Shown here: positions 37,102 through 46,473 of the stretch, one piece after another
How positions within the stretch are numbered: the first letter of the stretch is position 1
Layout: each line of letters starts with the position of its first letter
NCBI GenBank assembly: GCA_030752795.1
Contig: JASMDM010000067.1
Span: forward strand, 124,001 to 188,000
DNA: 64,000 nt
Direction of reading: 5' to 3'
DNA from: SAR202 cluster bacterium
GTDB taxonomy: Bacteria > Chloroflexota > Dehalococcoidia > Lucifugimonadales > UBA1123
The notes under the pieces: generated by a model
The model's input: only the letters and a program-made list of their open reading frames with translations
What the model was told of the DNA's origin: nothing
Databases searched by the model: none
Translations under genes and position numbers: made by a program

Positions 37102-37269
37102 TTAGCTCATGTTCCCATAGCGCTGAGATGCCATGCGCTTGTAGTCGCTCCTGGCCTCGTCGATCGTGGGGCCGAATTGGCCGGTCTCCTGGCGAACCCG
37201 GTTCAAATAGGCCTCGAACCCGGTGGAGATGGTGCCGTGCCTGAATACGTGGGTGATCTTGTTAAACAT
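37102..37269 (-). CDS. small hypothetical protein
   Basis: 55 residues (MFNKITHVFRHGTISTGFEAY...). Not recognised. AAGGAG is well spaced before ATG 37269, which is why the 83-residue track ORF is shortened. Divergent from the LysR gene, so it may be controlled by it. Confidence 0.6.
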   Translation of the reverse strand: MFNKITHVFRHGTISTGFEAYLNRVRQETGQFGPTIDEARSDYKRMASQRYGNMS

Positions 37270-37363
37270 TGTGATCTTTCTCCTTCTTTTGCGGATCACC
37301 AACTGCGTTAGTGATTCATGTATTACTCTTCTAGTATCAGACATGTCAGTCATACCGCAAGGG

Positions 37364-37384
37364 ATACTTCATGATATACTTCAT
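37364..37384. promoter_or_regulatory. direct repeat in the LysR divergent region (operator candidate)
   Basis: ATACTTCAT occurs twice with a 12-bp period (37364-37372, 37376-37384), 30 bp before the LysR start. Confidence 0.4.
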
Positions 37385-37413
37385 TCGATTACGTGATAAT
37401 GAAGGCGGCCGGC

Positions 37414-38316
37414 ATGGAACTCAGAGAGTTACGCAGTTTTTGTACAGCCGCCAGAGTGCGCAGCATCTCGAGGGCCTCGGAGATTCTTGGCATGGGGCAG
37501 CCGACGGTCACCACGCACATCAAGAAGCTCGAGGCTGAGCTCGGTGCCACGTTGTTCGACAGGTTCAAGCGTCCCATCCAGCTCACGTCGGTCGGCAAGA
37601 CGCTGGCCGAGGTCGCGACTCCGCTCGTCGAAGGCATCGACGCGCTGGCCCAGACGGCTTCCGAAGCAGAGGAACGCGGACCAGTCGTGGTCGCCTCCAC
37701 GCCAGACATCATTCCCCACACCCTTCTTCGAGTCGTGCGGGTGTTCCTGGCCCGCCACCCTCACATCCACCTGCGCATCAACTCGGCCACTCGGCGGGAG
37801 GTCGTGCGTCGAGTCGTCATCGGCGATGCCGACATGGGGATCGTCGCGCATGACGACATGGACGACCAACTCGATTTCGAAGGTCTGTTCGTCTACGACC
37901 GCGCGCTGGTAACGCCAAAGGATCACCCGCTGCTGGAAGAACCCCTGGAGTCGCTGACACAAGTCGCAAAGTGGCCGTTGATATTGATGGGGCCGGGAAC
38001 GCACACGCGTGAAATGCTCGAAGCCGAACTGCGCAGACACGGTGTGGACTACGAGATCATCGTCGAGCTCGACAGCCTCGACATGATCAAACGTTACGTT
38101 GCCCTCGGGATGGGGGTGTCAATCGGACCCAAGCTGGCCATCGACCCGCAAGATGAGCACGAATTAGGGGTTGTCAGCCTGTCCCACCTGCTGCCGTTCG
38201 AGCAAGGCGGCATCATCACCCCTCGGGGCAAACGGCTTTCGCCGGCGGCCGAAAAATTCGCGGCAGTGATGAGGGACACGTTGGCCGCGGCGACATCGCC
38301 CAAACTCTCGCGCTAG
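37414..38316 (+). CDS. LysR-family transcriptional regulator
   Basis: 300 residues. The N-terminal winged HTH is MELRELRSFCTAARVRSISRASEILGMGQPTVTTHIKKLEAELG; the effector domain follows (VVVASTPDIIPHTLLRVVRVF..., GVSIGPKLAI). Start at ATG 37414 fits the family N-terminus. The ligand is unknown; the divergent small gene is the natural target to test. Confidence 0.92.
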   Translation: MELRELRSFCTAARVRSISRASEILGMGQPTVTTHIKKLEAELGATLFDRFKRPIQLTSVGKTLAEVATPLVEGIDALAQTASEAEERGPVVVASTPDIIPHTLLRVVRVFLARHPHIHLRINSATRREVVRRVVIGDADMGIVAHDDMDDQLDFEGLFVYDRALVTPKDHPLLEEPLESLTQVAKWPLILMGPGTHTREMLEAELRRHGVDYEIIVELDSLDMIKRYVALGMGVSIGPKLAIDPQDEHELGVVSLSHLLPFEQGGIITPRGKRLSPAAEKFAAVMRDTLAAATSPKLSR

Positions 38317-38339
38317 GCGAGATCTCGGCGACCGCGGAG

Positions 38340-39386
38340 TTACCCCCGTTTTATCCCGACCAGCTTGCCGGTCACGACGATGCGGTGATCGTAGACGAGC
38401 CTGGGAACGCACGCCACAAGCGTTATCGTCGCGTCGTCCGAGTCGTAGAGCCTCAGATCGTCCTGATGCACGACCCGCGTGGCAGTCACCTGGTAAAGAA
38501 ACTCCTCGCCGTTCGATTCCAGGCTCACGTAGACGGGGTCGCCGTTTCTTAGCAGTTCAGGTATTTCTGGCAAACGGTGGAAGACATTGCCCTCGCCCTT
38601 GATCGGGCTCTCAAGGTGGCCGAAATACCAGGAGTTCCCCGTCTCGCCCGGGTTGGCGCTTTCGGGGATGCGGCCCACGACCTTGTTCGGAGTCTCGTAC
38701 TCGCTGCTGTCGCCCAAATCGATGATGGCAAGATCCGACACACTTGAGTCGACGCCGATGGTCGGGATGGTGATTCGCGTCGCGGCAGATCCCTCGCCGC
38801 GGTGCAGCGCGTCCGAGGCCGTAGCTTGCGTGTAACCGTCGGGCCTCCGTATCTCACCAAACGTGTATTCGTCGGCGCCAGCCCACTGAGGATCGCCCCA
38901 GTATTTCGGATGTACGTTGAAACCAGGATAGATGGCGTTGTAGCTGGAAACGAGGACGCCCCCATCGGCCGGAGGAAACTCGACCGGGCTGACTTCCTTG
39001 GCAGCTTGAGGCGCCTGGGTAGGCGACGCCTCGGCCTTGGAGGCTTTCACCGCGACGACCGGAACGGGCGACGGGGGAACCGATGCGGTCGGCGCGATCA
39101 GCACACCGCCGGCTTCGACGAACGAACGCGTGTCGGTCGTGACCGTTCTGATCGGCTTGAAGCTGCCGTCGGGGAGCAGGGCTCCGTGCACCTGAAGAGC
39201 ATCGGCCGGGAGAGCGGGGAGAGCGACGGGACCGTCGATCGTGGCATTCAATTCGTCCAAGCGTGACGACGAATAGAGGCCGAAGCCGTAGTAAAAGCCC
39301 ACCGCGGCCAGCACGGCAACGCCCACGATGATCGTTCCTACACCGCCAACCAACACCGGCCAGCGTCTGCGTTTGATCGTCGACAT
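38340..39386 (-). CDS. sortase-family transpeptidase
   Basis: 348 residues with one N-terminal transmembrane anchor, a Pro/Ala linker and a C-terminal sortase domain. Catalytic His in WYFGHLESP, catalytic Cys in TLVACVPR and Arg in YDHRIVVTGK. Sortases cut a C-terminal sorting motif and attach the protein to cell-wall or other acceptors. No LPxTG-like sorting signal was seen among the proteins of this window. The Cys motif TLVAC deviates from TLxTC. Confidence 0.88.
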   Translation of the reverse strand: MSTIKRRRWPVLVGGVGTIIVGVAVLAAVGFYYGFGLYSSSRLDELNATIDGPVALPALPADALQVHGALLPDGSFKPIRTVTTDTRSFVEAGGVLIAPTASVPPSPVPVVAVKASKAEASPTQAPQAAKEVSPVEFPPADGGVLVSSYNAIYPGFNVHPKYWGDPQWAGADEYTFGEIRRPDGYTQATASDALHRGEGSAATRITIPTIGVDSSVSDLAIIDLGDSSEYETPNKVVGRIPESANPGETGNSWYFGHLESPIKGEGNVFHRLPEIPELLRNGDPVYVSLESNGEEFLYQVTATRVVHQDDLRLYDSDDATITLVACVPRLVYDHRIVVTGKLVGIKRG

Positions 39387-39510
39387 CGAATCCTCGGACC
39401 GCATCCACCACCGCCAAACATCTGAATTTCGCGAACGCCCGAACCACAGTCGGACGATAGATCAGTATACCATTCCTGTTCGCTCGACCCACGAAAACGG
39501 GCCGAGGCGC

Positions 39511-39540
39511 CAAAAAAAAAGCCCTCTTACGAGGGCTTTA
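39511..39540 (-). terminator. intrinsic terminator after the zinc-ribbon gene
   Basis: AAAGCCCTC / GAGGGCTTT stem with loop of 4; the minus strand continues in nine T residues. Serves the gene ending at 39562. Confidence 0.85.
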
Positions 39541-39561
39541 AATTCCGTATTTCGGTGTATG

Positions 39562-39777
39562 TTAACGCACGCGGGGAGTGTGCATTGCGCCGCTCGCAAT
39601 CGGCTCGTTTAGGTAGACGTCACCGTTGCGAATCTTGATGTTGAAGCCGCAATCCGGATTGCTGCAAACCCACGCTTTGTAATGAATCGGCGCGCCTTGG
39701 CTGCCGAAATCGGACAACGGCAGCAATTTGCCTGGTTCACACTTTGTGCACTCGGGCCACCACCCATTACCTTCCAC
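39562..39777 (-). CDS. small zinc-ribbon protein
   Basis: 71 residues with CTKC and CSNPDC knuckles (PECTKCEPGKLLPL...YKAWVCSNPDCGFNIKIRNGDVY). Not assigned to a family. GTG 39777 is chosen because AGAGGAGG lies 5 nt upstream. Followed by a strong terminator, so it is monocistronic. Confidence 0.75.
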   Translation of the reverse strand: MEGNGWWPECTKCEPGKLLPLSDFGSQGAPIHYKAWVCSNPDCGFNIKIRNGDVYLNEPIASGAMHTPRVR

Positions 39778-39969
39778 GCCGTCCTCCTCTTGAAAACCTG
39801 CCCTATTTGCGACAATCACAACAAGTATACCATCGTGTCGGGCATTATAACAGGCGCGGAAGCGACGTAGCTGTGAGGGAACCATGATGCATCATTAACG
39901 TAGCTTAACTGCATCTACATGCCGTTTTGCGTGATGAGTCTCGGAGCGTCACCGGGCAACTTTAGAGCG

Positions 39970-40557
39970 TCAATTTCCTCGCAACGACGCGGAAAACAAC
40001 GCGTCGTGAACTGCGCCGCGTTGCGTGAATGTCGTGCGCATTAAACTCGCATGATTGCCATGTATTCGCAGTCCCGCCGGAATCTTCAATCCCGAGAGCA
40101 CCTCTGAGGCGCGGCGCTTGCCCTCGGAAGTTGCATTGTCGCGGACCCGACCCAGCGTCAGGTGAGGTTGGTACGCCCGGTTGTCCGCCTCCAACCCCAG
40201 AGCCACGATTTCGCGCTCGACGGCCTCGTGGAGCCGGCCCAAGGCTTCGAGATCGCCATCGAGCCCGATCCACAGTACGCGCGGCGACCGCCAATTCGGA
40301 AACACGCCCGCCTTTCCGAGTCCCAGATCGAACGGATCCAGGCCGGCGGTCGCTCGGTCTATCGCCTCGGACACCTCGGCCACACGGCCGGCTTCAATGT
40401 CTCCGAGAAACTTCAACGTCAGATGAATGCCGTCCGGCCGCACTGTCCGCACGCCGCGAATGTCCGCTTGACCGATCTGCCGAACCGCCGCGCTGAGCGC
40501 CAGTTTGACCGCATCAGGCATCTGAATCGCGATAAAGGTCTTGAGCTTCTCAGTCAG
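39970..40557 (-). CDS. thpR: RNA 2',3'-cyclic phosphodiesterase
   Basis: 2H phosphoesterase (LigT/ThpR) with two HxTx motifs, IHLTLKFLGD and YQPHLTLGRV. The track ORF starts at ATG 40521, which drops the family N-terminus; a CTG at 40557 gives LTEKLKTFIAIQMPD, has GGAG 8 nt upstream and overlaps the stop of the mug gene (CACTGA). No other start exists because TGA closes the frame upstream. It forms an operon with mug. Confidence 0.85.
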   Translation of the reverse strand: MTEKLKTFIAIQMPDAVKLALSAAVRQIGQADIRGVRTVRPDGIHLTLKFLGDIEAGRVAEVSEAIDRATAGLDPFDLGLGKAGVFPNWRSPRVLWIGLDGDLEALGRLHEAVEREIVALGLEADNRAYQPHLTLGRVRDNATSEGKRRASEVLSGLKIPAGLRIHGNHASLMRTTFTQRGAVHDALFSASLRGN

Positions 40558-41097
40558 TGCGCGGGCTCCATCTCATCTCTGAACTTGGCGAGCTCAGTGT
40601 ACCAGCCAATCAGTTCGGCCATCGAATACGCGGCGTTGGCCGGGCTTGGGTTCGGAATCAGAAACACCCGCGACTGCCCGATAAGTCGATCTTGGAGACC
40701 CAGGTCCGGATTCTCATCGACCCCCTCTGCTCGCTTGAGGTAATTGACGTACGCAATCTTCCCGTGGAAGCGCACAATACGGGGAGAACATCGCAACAGG
40801 CGCCGCTTCAATTCCGGCGCCCAGCGCTTGTAGTCCGCCGCGCGAAGATCGGACGACCCGGCAGTCGGACGTTTTACCACGTCGGTGAACCCGATGCCCT
40901 GCTCCAGCGCTCGGGCGTCGGACGTCGGACGTCGCGTCCAGAGGCGGATCGAATATGCCCGCCTGGTTCGCCGCCGTCCAGATTCGATTGCGGGGCGAGG
41001 CGAAGTAGTGACCGACCCTGACCGATTCAAGCCCCGGATTGAGCCCCACGAATACGAGACTCAGGCCCTCGCGCAGATGGTCGGGCAGCGTGTCCAA
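40554..41097 (-). pseudogene. mug: mismatch-specific uracil/thymine DNA glycosylase, frameshifted by a heptanucleotide duplication
   Basis: The N-part (LVFVGLNPGLESVRVGHYFASPRNRIWTA) and C-part (LEQGIGFTDVVKRPTAGSSDL...VFLIPNPSPANAAYS) of Mug/TDG are in different frames. Between them lies GACGTCG twice in tandem (40921-40934, after variant GGCGTCG). Removing one 7-nt unit restores a 178-residue protein of the right size. Family motifs GLNPG and NPSPANA are intact. It excises uracil from mismatched DNA. The start is TTG at 41097, just after the FAD oxidoreductase stop. Confidence 0.8.
40914..40934. repeat. heptanucleotide tandem repeat in mug
   Basis: GGCGTCG then GACGTCG twice; two perfect units cause the frameshift. 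Confidence 0.75.
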
Positions 41098-41100
41098 GAT

Positions 41101-42423
41101 CTACGCCAGGTCTTCCATGACCAACTTCGCGACCTGCCTGCCCATGCGAACGCTGTAGTTGGTCCCCCGGTCCTCGGGGTAGATCTGGGTGGTGTTGGCC
41201 AGGTAAGCGCCTTTGACCGGCGTCCGGTGACCAGGCATGTGATTCGAGTAGTCGACGCCGACGATCGGCTGCGCGTAGTCCACTCGGTGGTGATAACTCG
41301 CCTCGATCCATGATCGGTCGAACGCTGGGTTTACCTTTCGCAAATGGGGCAGGTACGTGTCCAGCAGCTCGTCGTGCTCCATGGAGTACAGCGGATCTTC
41401 GGTCGTCACGTAGTTGGACAGGTACACCACGTGATTTCCGCCGTAGTGCTCCGGGTGGATCAGGTTCGTGTGCTCAATCACGCCCACGAACGGGATCGAG
41501 CGGTCAGCCACGTTCAGCCAGTACACGTCCGACAGCGACCGTTTGAGCACCAGGACGATAAGCACTGCGGACATGTATCGCGCGGCGGACAATCGCGACA
41601 GGTACTCTCCGGACAGATCGGGCAGAATCCTGGGCAGCACCGGTGACGGCGTCGTCGCGATCACGGCGTCGAACGCCTCGAACCGCGGCTCTTCGCCGCC
41701 TATCGACACCTGCATTCCGTTTGCGCGACCGTCCTCGGCGACGATCCTCTCCACCGAAGCGGACGTGTGTATCTCGCCGTCTTTGGCGCGAATGCGATCT
41801 GCGAGCACGTCGAAGACCTCGCCGAAGCTGCCCATCGGATAGCCCAGCATCTCCCGCACCATATTCTTGCCGCGCGACTTCACGCGGGTATTGATCTTGC
41901 CCCACACCCAGGCCATCGACACCTGGTCATAGTTGTCCTCGCCGAACTTGCCTCGCAGCATCGGTCCCCAGAAGACATCGTATGGTTTTCTTCCGCCGTG
42001 CTTGCGCAGCCATTCGTCGGCTGTCACACCCTCGTACTTTCGCCAGTTCTTTTGCCGTTGTAAGTACAGGGTCGTCAGGCCGAGGCCCAGCCGATCGGGC
42101 AAGCTGAGCGGCTTGAACTTCAGCAGGTCTATCGGCGTGACGAAGTTGTAGATCGTCCCGCCGTGAAGCGTGCCGACCGTCGAGTCTATCCAGCGGATTG
42201 TGTCACCCAGGCCGATCTCGATCACCAGGTCCATGATGTCTGTGTCGTGGGTGAACCAGTGATGGTATCCGCGTTCGAGCCGTGTGCCGCCGACGTCGAA
42301 CGTCGAGGCGTGGCCGCCCAGAAACGGAGATCGCTCGAAGACCTGCACGGCGTGACCCTGCTGGGTGAGCTCGTACGCGGCTGCCAGTCCGGTCGCCCCA
42401 GCGCCGACTATCCCGACCCTCAT
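41101..42423 (-). CDS. FAD-dependent amine oxidase/protoporphyrinogen oxidase-like oxidoreductase
   Basis: 440 residues. Dinucleotide motif VGIVGAGATGLAAAYEL with Glu at FERSPFLGGHASTF; the C-terminal FAD-binding end reads KGAYLANTTQIYPEDRGTNYSVRMG. Members oxidise amines, porphyrinogens or carotenoid/isoprenoid substrates. The neighbour is a YbhN/AglD-like membrane protein, so a lipid or isoprenoid substrate is plausible, by inference only. Confidence 0.85.
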   Translation of the reverse strand: MRVGIVGAGATGLAAAYELTQQGHAVQVFERSPFLGGHASTFDVGGTRLERGYHHWFTHDTDIMDLVIEIGLGDTIRWIDSTVGTLHGGTIYNFVTPIDLLKFKPLSLPDRLGLGLTTLYLQRQKNWRKYEGVTADEWLRKHGGRKPYDVFWGPMLRGKFGEDNYDQVSMAWVWGKINTRVKSRGKNMVREMLGYPMGSFGEVFDVLADRIRAKDGEIHTSASVERIVAEDGRANGMQVSIGGEEPRFEAFDAVIATTPSPVLPRILPDLSGEYLSRLSAARYMSAVLIVLVLKRSLSDVYWLNVADRSIPFVGVIEHTNLIHPEHYGGNHVVYLSNYVTTEDPLYSMEHDELLDTYLPHLRKVNPAFDRSWIEASYHHRVDYAQPIVGVDYSNHMPGHRTPVKGAYLANTTQIYPEDRGTNYSVRMGRQVAKLVMEDLA

Positions 42424-42441
42424 GACGCCGCCCGCATTCGC

Positions 42442-43551
42442 TTAGGCATCGACCGCAGCCTCGGTCGTACCCGTGGACACCGGTTCGTCTTCCTGTCCGC
42501 GGCTCGAGAGCCGGCCCAACGAGATGTTGCCGGCCCAGAGGAAGATCTGGCCGAGGATGATCATCGGCAACAGGATCACGGCGTGGAGCACGATCGCGTA
42601 GCCCGCGGCGACCGATCGGTCCACGGCGGCGAGCGGTCCGAGCACGAGCGTCTCGCGTGTGATGATCTCGAACAACCCCAGACCGCCAGGCGCGGCGGGC
42701 ACGGAGCTGCCGATGTTGGTGACGGCGGTGACGAGCACCATGGTGACGCCCATGTCCCACACGCTGCCGAAGACATGGTTCAAGTCGAATGGGTACGCCA
42801 TCAGGAAGAACACGCCAGCCTCGAACAGCCAGATCGGAATCGACATCACGAACAACAGCGCCAGCATCTGCGGACTTCGCAGCGGCGCGAGCCCTTCGAG
42901 GAACAGCGCTACAACATTGGCGAATCCTTCCCGCACCCGGGGCGGCGCCGGCGAAACCAGCCGGTTCATCAGCGCCTGCGTCCGCGCCGGGGCCGTCGCG
43001 AACAGCACCAGTGTCCCGAACGCTCCGAGGAACGGCAGGCTTCCCGCCGCGACGAGTATGCCCGCCGGTATTCCCGATTGATCGGCGAACGAACGCGTGA
43101 GCCCGGTGAGCGGGACGAACGCCGCGATCACGGCGATGAACGCGAGCAAGATCAGCGCATCGAACACACGCTCGATCGCGATCGTAACCAAAGCCGACGC
43201 CTTGCTGATCCCTTCGCGCTCGCTGACGTAGAAGCTGCGAACCAGCTCGCCGAGTCGCATCGGCAGCAGGTTGTTGGACATGTACCCAACGACAACCACC
43301 GGGAACAACCTGCGGGTTCCCACCGGTTTCATATGGCGCATCAACACGCTCCACCGCATTGTCCGAAACCACGTCGACCCGAGGTACAAAACAGCGGCGG
43401 GGATCACGTACCAGTAGTTGGCATCGGCCAGGGCGTCCAGCATGTCTCGAACACCGGCTGTGCGCACGAACAACACCAGCAGCGCCGCGCAGATGCCGAT
43501 CCCGATATAGAATTTGAGCGATCCCGCCAATATCAAACCTCTGCACCACAT
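42442..43551 (-). CDS. YbhN/AglD-like flippase or LPG synthase TM-region protein (UPF0104)
   Basis: About 369 residues, seven or eight membrane helices, with the family marks NNLLPMRLGELVRSFYVSER and PAAPGGLGLFEIITRETL. Relatives occur next to membrane lipid and polyprenyl-sugar genes. The start is uncertain (ATG 43551 or 43587; TTG inside GLILAG is also possible). Ends 18 bp before the FAD oxidoreductase gene on the same strand, so they are probably an operon. Confidence 0.82.
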   Translation of the reverse strand: MWCRGLILAGSLKFYIGIGICAALLVLFVRTAGVRDMLDALADANYWYVIPAAVLYLGSTWFRTMRWSVLMRHMKPVGTRRLFPVVVVGYMSNNLLPMRLGELVRSFYVSEREGISKASALVTIAIERVFDALILLAFIAVIAAFVPLTGLTRSFADQSGIPAGILVAAGSLPFLGAFGTLVLFATAPARTQALMNRLVSPAPPRVREGFANVVALFLEGLAPLRSPQMLALLFVMSIPIWLFEAGVFFLMAYPFDLNHVFGSVWDMGVTMVLVTAVTNIGSSVPAAPGGLGLFEIITRETLVLGPLAAVDRSVAAGYAIVLHAVILLPMIILGQIFLWAGNISLGRLSSRGQEDEPVSTGTTEAAVDA

Positions 43552-43756
43552 TAGCACAGCGGCATCGCACTCGACACGTGCTCCCAATGCGTTCGACGAG
43601 AACGCTCGCCCGGCTCAATTCGTGGCCCCGCCGAACTCTGCCTGGAGCTCCGGACTACAGTGTCGTCAGTGTTAGACTTCAGGCGTCAGGCGGTCGTGTT
43701 CCGAGCGGCGCCTGCAGTCAGAATCGGCAAGAATGTTGGTCACCGGAGGACAGCTC

Positions 43757-44227
43757 ATGAACTGGGCGGATTTCAAGCGCGAAGCCCCTGAACTCGCGGC
43801 GTTCGGCGAGGAGCGGTTCGATCCGACTGGCCTCATCCTTCTAGACACGCTGCGAAAATCGGGTTGGCCTCGCATCACCCCCGTCGAGCCGTTGATCGCC
43901 TTCGGCGACCTGTGGCTTAGGATGATGTGGCAATCACGGAAAGCCCTCGACCTGCTGCGCGACTCACGATGCACCGTTCACAGCACGGTCTCGAACCGCG
44001 ACGGAACCGAAGGCGAGTTCAAGCTCTACGGCCGAGCGATCGAAACCCGTGACCTCGATACTCGACGGCGATACGGCGAAGCGTTGCTCGAAAAGATCGG
44101 TTGGGAACCGGAGGAACCCGAGGTCCACCTGTTCCACATCGACATCGAAAGCGCGGCTTCCGTGTTGATTCAGAACGAAGAGATGGCCCACATGGTTTGG
44201 GATACGAAAAACTCTACGGCGTCGTGA
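43757..44227 (+). CDS. PPOX-superfamily (pyridoxamine 5'-phosphate oxidase-like) protein
   Basis: 156 residues of the flavin-reductase-like split barrel (SGWPRITPVEPLIAFGDLWLRMMWQSRKALDLLRDSRCTVHS). An FMN or F420 cofactor is likely; substrate unknown. GGAGG lies well placed before ATG 43757. Its end overlaps the convergent Agl23-like gene by 14 bp. A distant relative of the broken PPOX gene at 30117. Confidence 0.8.
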   Translation: MNWADFKREAPELAAFGEERFDPTGLILLDTLRKSGWPRITPVEPLIAFGDLWLRMMWQSRKALDLLRDSRCTVHSTVSNRDGTEGEFKLYGRAIETRDLDTRRRYGEALLEKIGWEPEEPEVHLFHIDIESAASVLIQNEEMAHMVWDTKNSTAS

Positions 44228-46460
44228 AGTTCTGCTCGAAGTCGGCGTCAAAATACACGTACGCGTCCTCGCTCCCGATGCGAGCTTCGACGCCGCTTCG
44301 GTACAGCCAGTAATCCGTCGTGCTCCGCCACGCGTTGCGATCGAGTATGCCTCTCAGAACCTTGACCGGCGTCAGGTTCCGGTACGTGCCTTCGGGGAAC
44401 CACCATCGATGCCTTATCCGTTCGCCTTCCGTGAACGCGTCTCCGAGTCCCGCGTCGGCCGCCTCGCGGTTTTGCGAATGGACGACCACCAACGGCGATG
44501 TCGGAGGAGTGCCGAACGAGTTTTCGTTGTAAGTCGGGAAGTCGGCGTTGTCGCTGTCGCGAAAGTACCAGGCCCACGGCCACGTGAAGCCGGAAGTTTG
44601 GTCTATGTCCGCGGGATTGTCAATTCCGATCCCCGTTTCCTCGATCGTGTCGAGCAACCTCGCAATGTCGGGCGACGTCTGCGTGTAGACGATCATCTCG
44701 ACCGGAATGTCGCTGTTGCGATAGCTGGCGATCCAGCCCGTTCGCACCGTCAGCACAAGCAGCACGCCCGCGACTCCGACCAGGACGGCGGCCCGGAAAT
44801 ACTGCCGTTCGATCCGACGCATGAGCAGCCATCCGGATGCGACCATCGCGACGAGCACCACGATCAGCGCTGCCACGAGCGCCACGTCCGTCAGATCGAC
44901 GCTGCCGGCCTCGTATAAGGCGAGCTGCCATAGCAAGACCATGAATACAGCCACACCAGCGGCCACCAACCAAACTTCGGAGTTGCGCAACCTTCGCCAA
45001 TCGAGCTCACCGAAAACGTCGGCCATGAACTTGCCGACGAGAATGATGAACGGAAGCGTGATGTTAACCAGCAGCCACGGCATTTTCTCGCTCGCGACGG
45101 TGTAGAGGACGAACGTGATTGCCGACCAGTGGACCAGAAACAGGCCGAACCGGTCTCGCTTTCGCAGGTAGTACACCATCGCTGCCGCGCCAATCAGCAA
45201 CGGGAGGAACTCGTACACGGACCCAATGACGATGTAGTAGTACCACGGCTGTCCGCCCCGCCCTTCGCCCTGTTGAACGACCCAGTACCCCAACGATTGC
45301 CAGAGGCCGCTCTGGATGCCGCCCAGGTTGGTGAAAAACGTCGTGTACAGAGGGATCCAGATCGCGTAGAACACCACGGCGCAACGCCACCAGACAGCCC
45401 AGCACCACCTGTAACCGACCGCGATCGACACGCCAAGCAGCGAAACCACGATCAGGAAGGCGAGCACCTGCCCGCCCCCGATTGGCGCGCCTATTGTCAG
45501 GTTTCCTTCACCCGCCGCCAACACGAGTCCGGTCCAGCTCAGGAGCGGAGTATCTTGGAACAGGCTGACAAACGCCGACCATTGCGGCAAAGTCAGGGTG
45601 ATCATAACGGCGAGGAACGCCGCGGGCCGCGAGAGCTTCGACAGGTCGACTCCGTCCGCGTATGCGCCCCACAACGCCCGGATCACGCGCCCGATGGCCA
45701 CCGGCGGCGAAGCGCCTTCGATCTCGATCGGTTTTAGGGAGCGCTCGATAACAGGCAGCGCGACCCGCATCGCGAGGTATAAACCCAGCATGGCCATCAC
45801 CAGGTAAGCGGTCTCTTTGGTGGTCAGAGCCAGCGCCAGGAGCCCAGCGGAGAAGTACAAGTATCGGGGGCGCCCTTCGTCAAGATAGCGCCACATCGAG
45901 ATCACCAGGCCGAGAGTCCACACAGCCATCAGGATGTCGTTGCGGGCGAACCTGCTGAAGTATAAGATCGCGGGCGAAGCCGTGAGGAGCCCTGCGACCA
46001 TCAGCGCACCAAACCGCCCGAGGTGGCGCCTGAACAGGAACGGCATTGCGATCAGCAGCGTCCCGGCGAAGGCGTACAGCAGCCGCGCGGTGAGATCGCT
46101 GTCGCCCAGTGCCAGGAAGATAGCCGCGTTAGCCTCGAATTGGAAAGGGCCGTGCATCATGGGGCTGTGTTCGTAGCCACGGCCGTCGAACAGGTTCCAC
46201 GAGTACAGCGCGTGCAGGCTCTCGTCGTGGTGCATCGCTCTTGCGCCGAGGTCCCACAGTCTCATGGCCAGCGCGGTCACGAGCAGTGCGGCGTACCCGA
46301 CGAGCTCCCACCATCGGGCTTCGGGACTCGCGAATTCGTCGTCCGAGCCGTTGCGGAACAGTGCGCGCTTTGCGCGATCCAGCATTCCCAACGGCGGGCT
46401 TTCGGATGCCTGAACCTCCGGCGTCACGACAGCGTCGCCGGTTGCCGATGGACCTTCCAA
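44214..46460 (-). CDS. Agl23-like membrane glycosyltransferase-family protein (TIGR03663 type)
   Basis: About 748 residues with 12 or more membrane helices. The acidic loop MHHDESLHALYSW after the first helix is the GT-C donor-site signature. TIGR03663 proteins are annotated as flippase-activity-associated Agl23 and pair with DUF2298 proteins in Chloroflexota and archaea, as here. A role in polyprenyl-linked glycan transfer is inferred. The start is uncertain between TTG 46460 (just after the upstream stop) and ATG 46385. Confidence 0.85.
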   Translation of the reverse strand: MEGPSATGDAVVTPEVQASESPPLGMLDRAKRALFRNGSDDEFASPEARWWELVGYAALLVTALAMRLWDLGARAMHHDESLHALYSWNLFDGRGYEHSPMMHGPFQFEANAAIFLALGDSDLTARLLYAFAGTLLIAMPFLFRRHLGRFGALMVAGLLTASPAILYFSRFARNDILMAVWTLGLVISMWRYLDEGRPRYLYFSAGLLALALTTKETAYLVMAMLGLYLAMRVALPVIERSLKPIEIEGASPPVAIGRVIRALWGAYADGVDLSKLSRPAAFLAVMITLTLPQWSAFVSLFQDTPLLSWTGLVLAAGEGNLTIGAPIGGGQVLAFLIVVSLLGVSIAVGYRWCWAVWWRCAVVFYAIWIPLYTTFFTNLGGIQSGLWQSLGYWVVQQGEGRGGQPWYYYIVIGSVYEFLPLLIGAAAMVYYLRKRDRFGLFLVHWSAITFVLYTVASEKMPWLLVNITLPFIILVGKFMADVFGELDWRRLRNSEVWLVAAGVAVFMVLLWQLALYEAGSVDLTDVALVAALIVVLVAMVASGWLLMRRIERQYFRAAVLVGVAGVLLVLTVRTGWIASYRNSDIPVEMIVYTQTSPDIARLLDTIEETGIGIDNPADIDQTSGFTWPWAWYFRDSDNADFPTYNENSFGTPPTSPLVVVHSQNREAADAGLGDAFTEGERIRHRWWFPEGTYRNLTPVKVLRGILDRNAWRSTTDYWLYRSGVEARIGSEDAYVYFDADFEQNFTTP

Positions 46461-46473
46461 ATCTATGTACGCT

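Noticed and set aside
42163-43554. 463-residue plus-strand ORF
   Set aside because: Arg/His/Gln-rich antisense shadow of the YbhN-like and FAD oxidoreductase genes.
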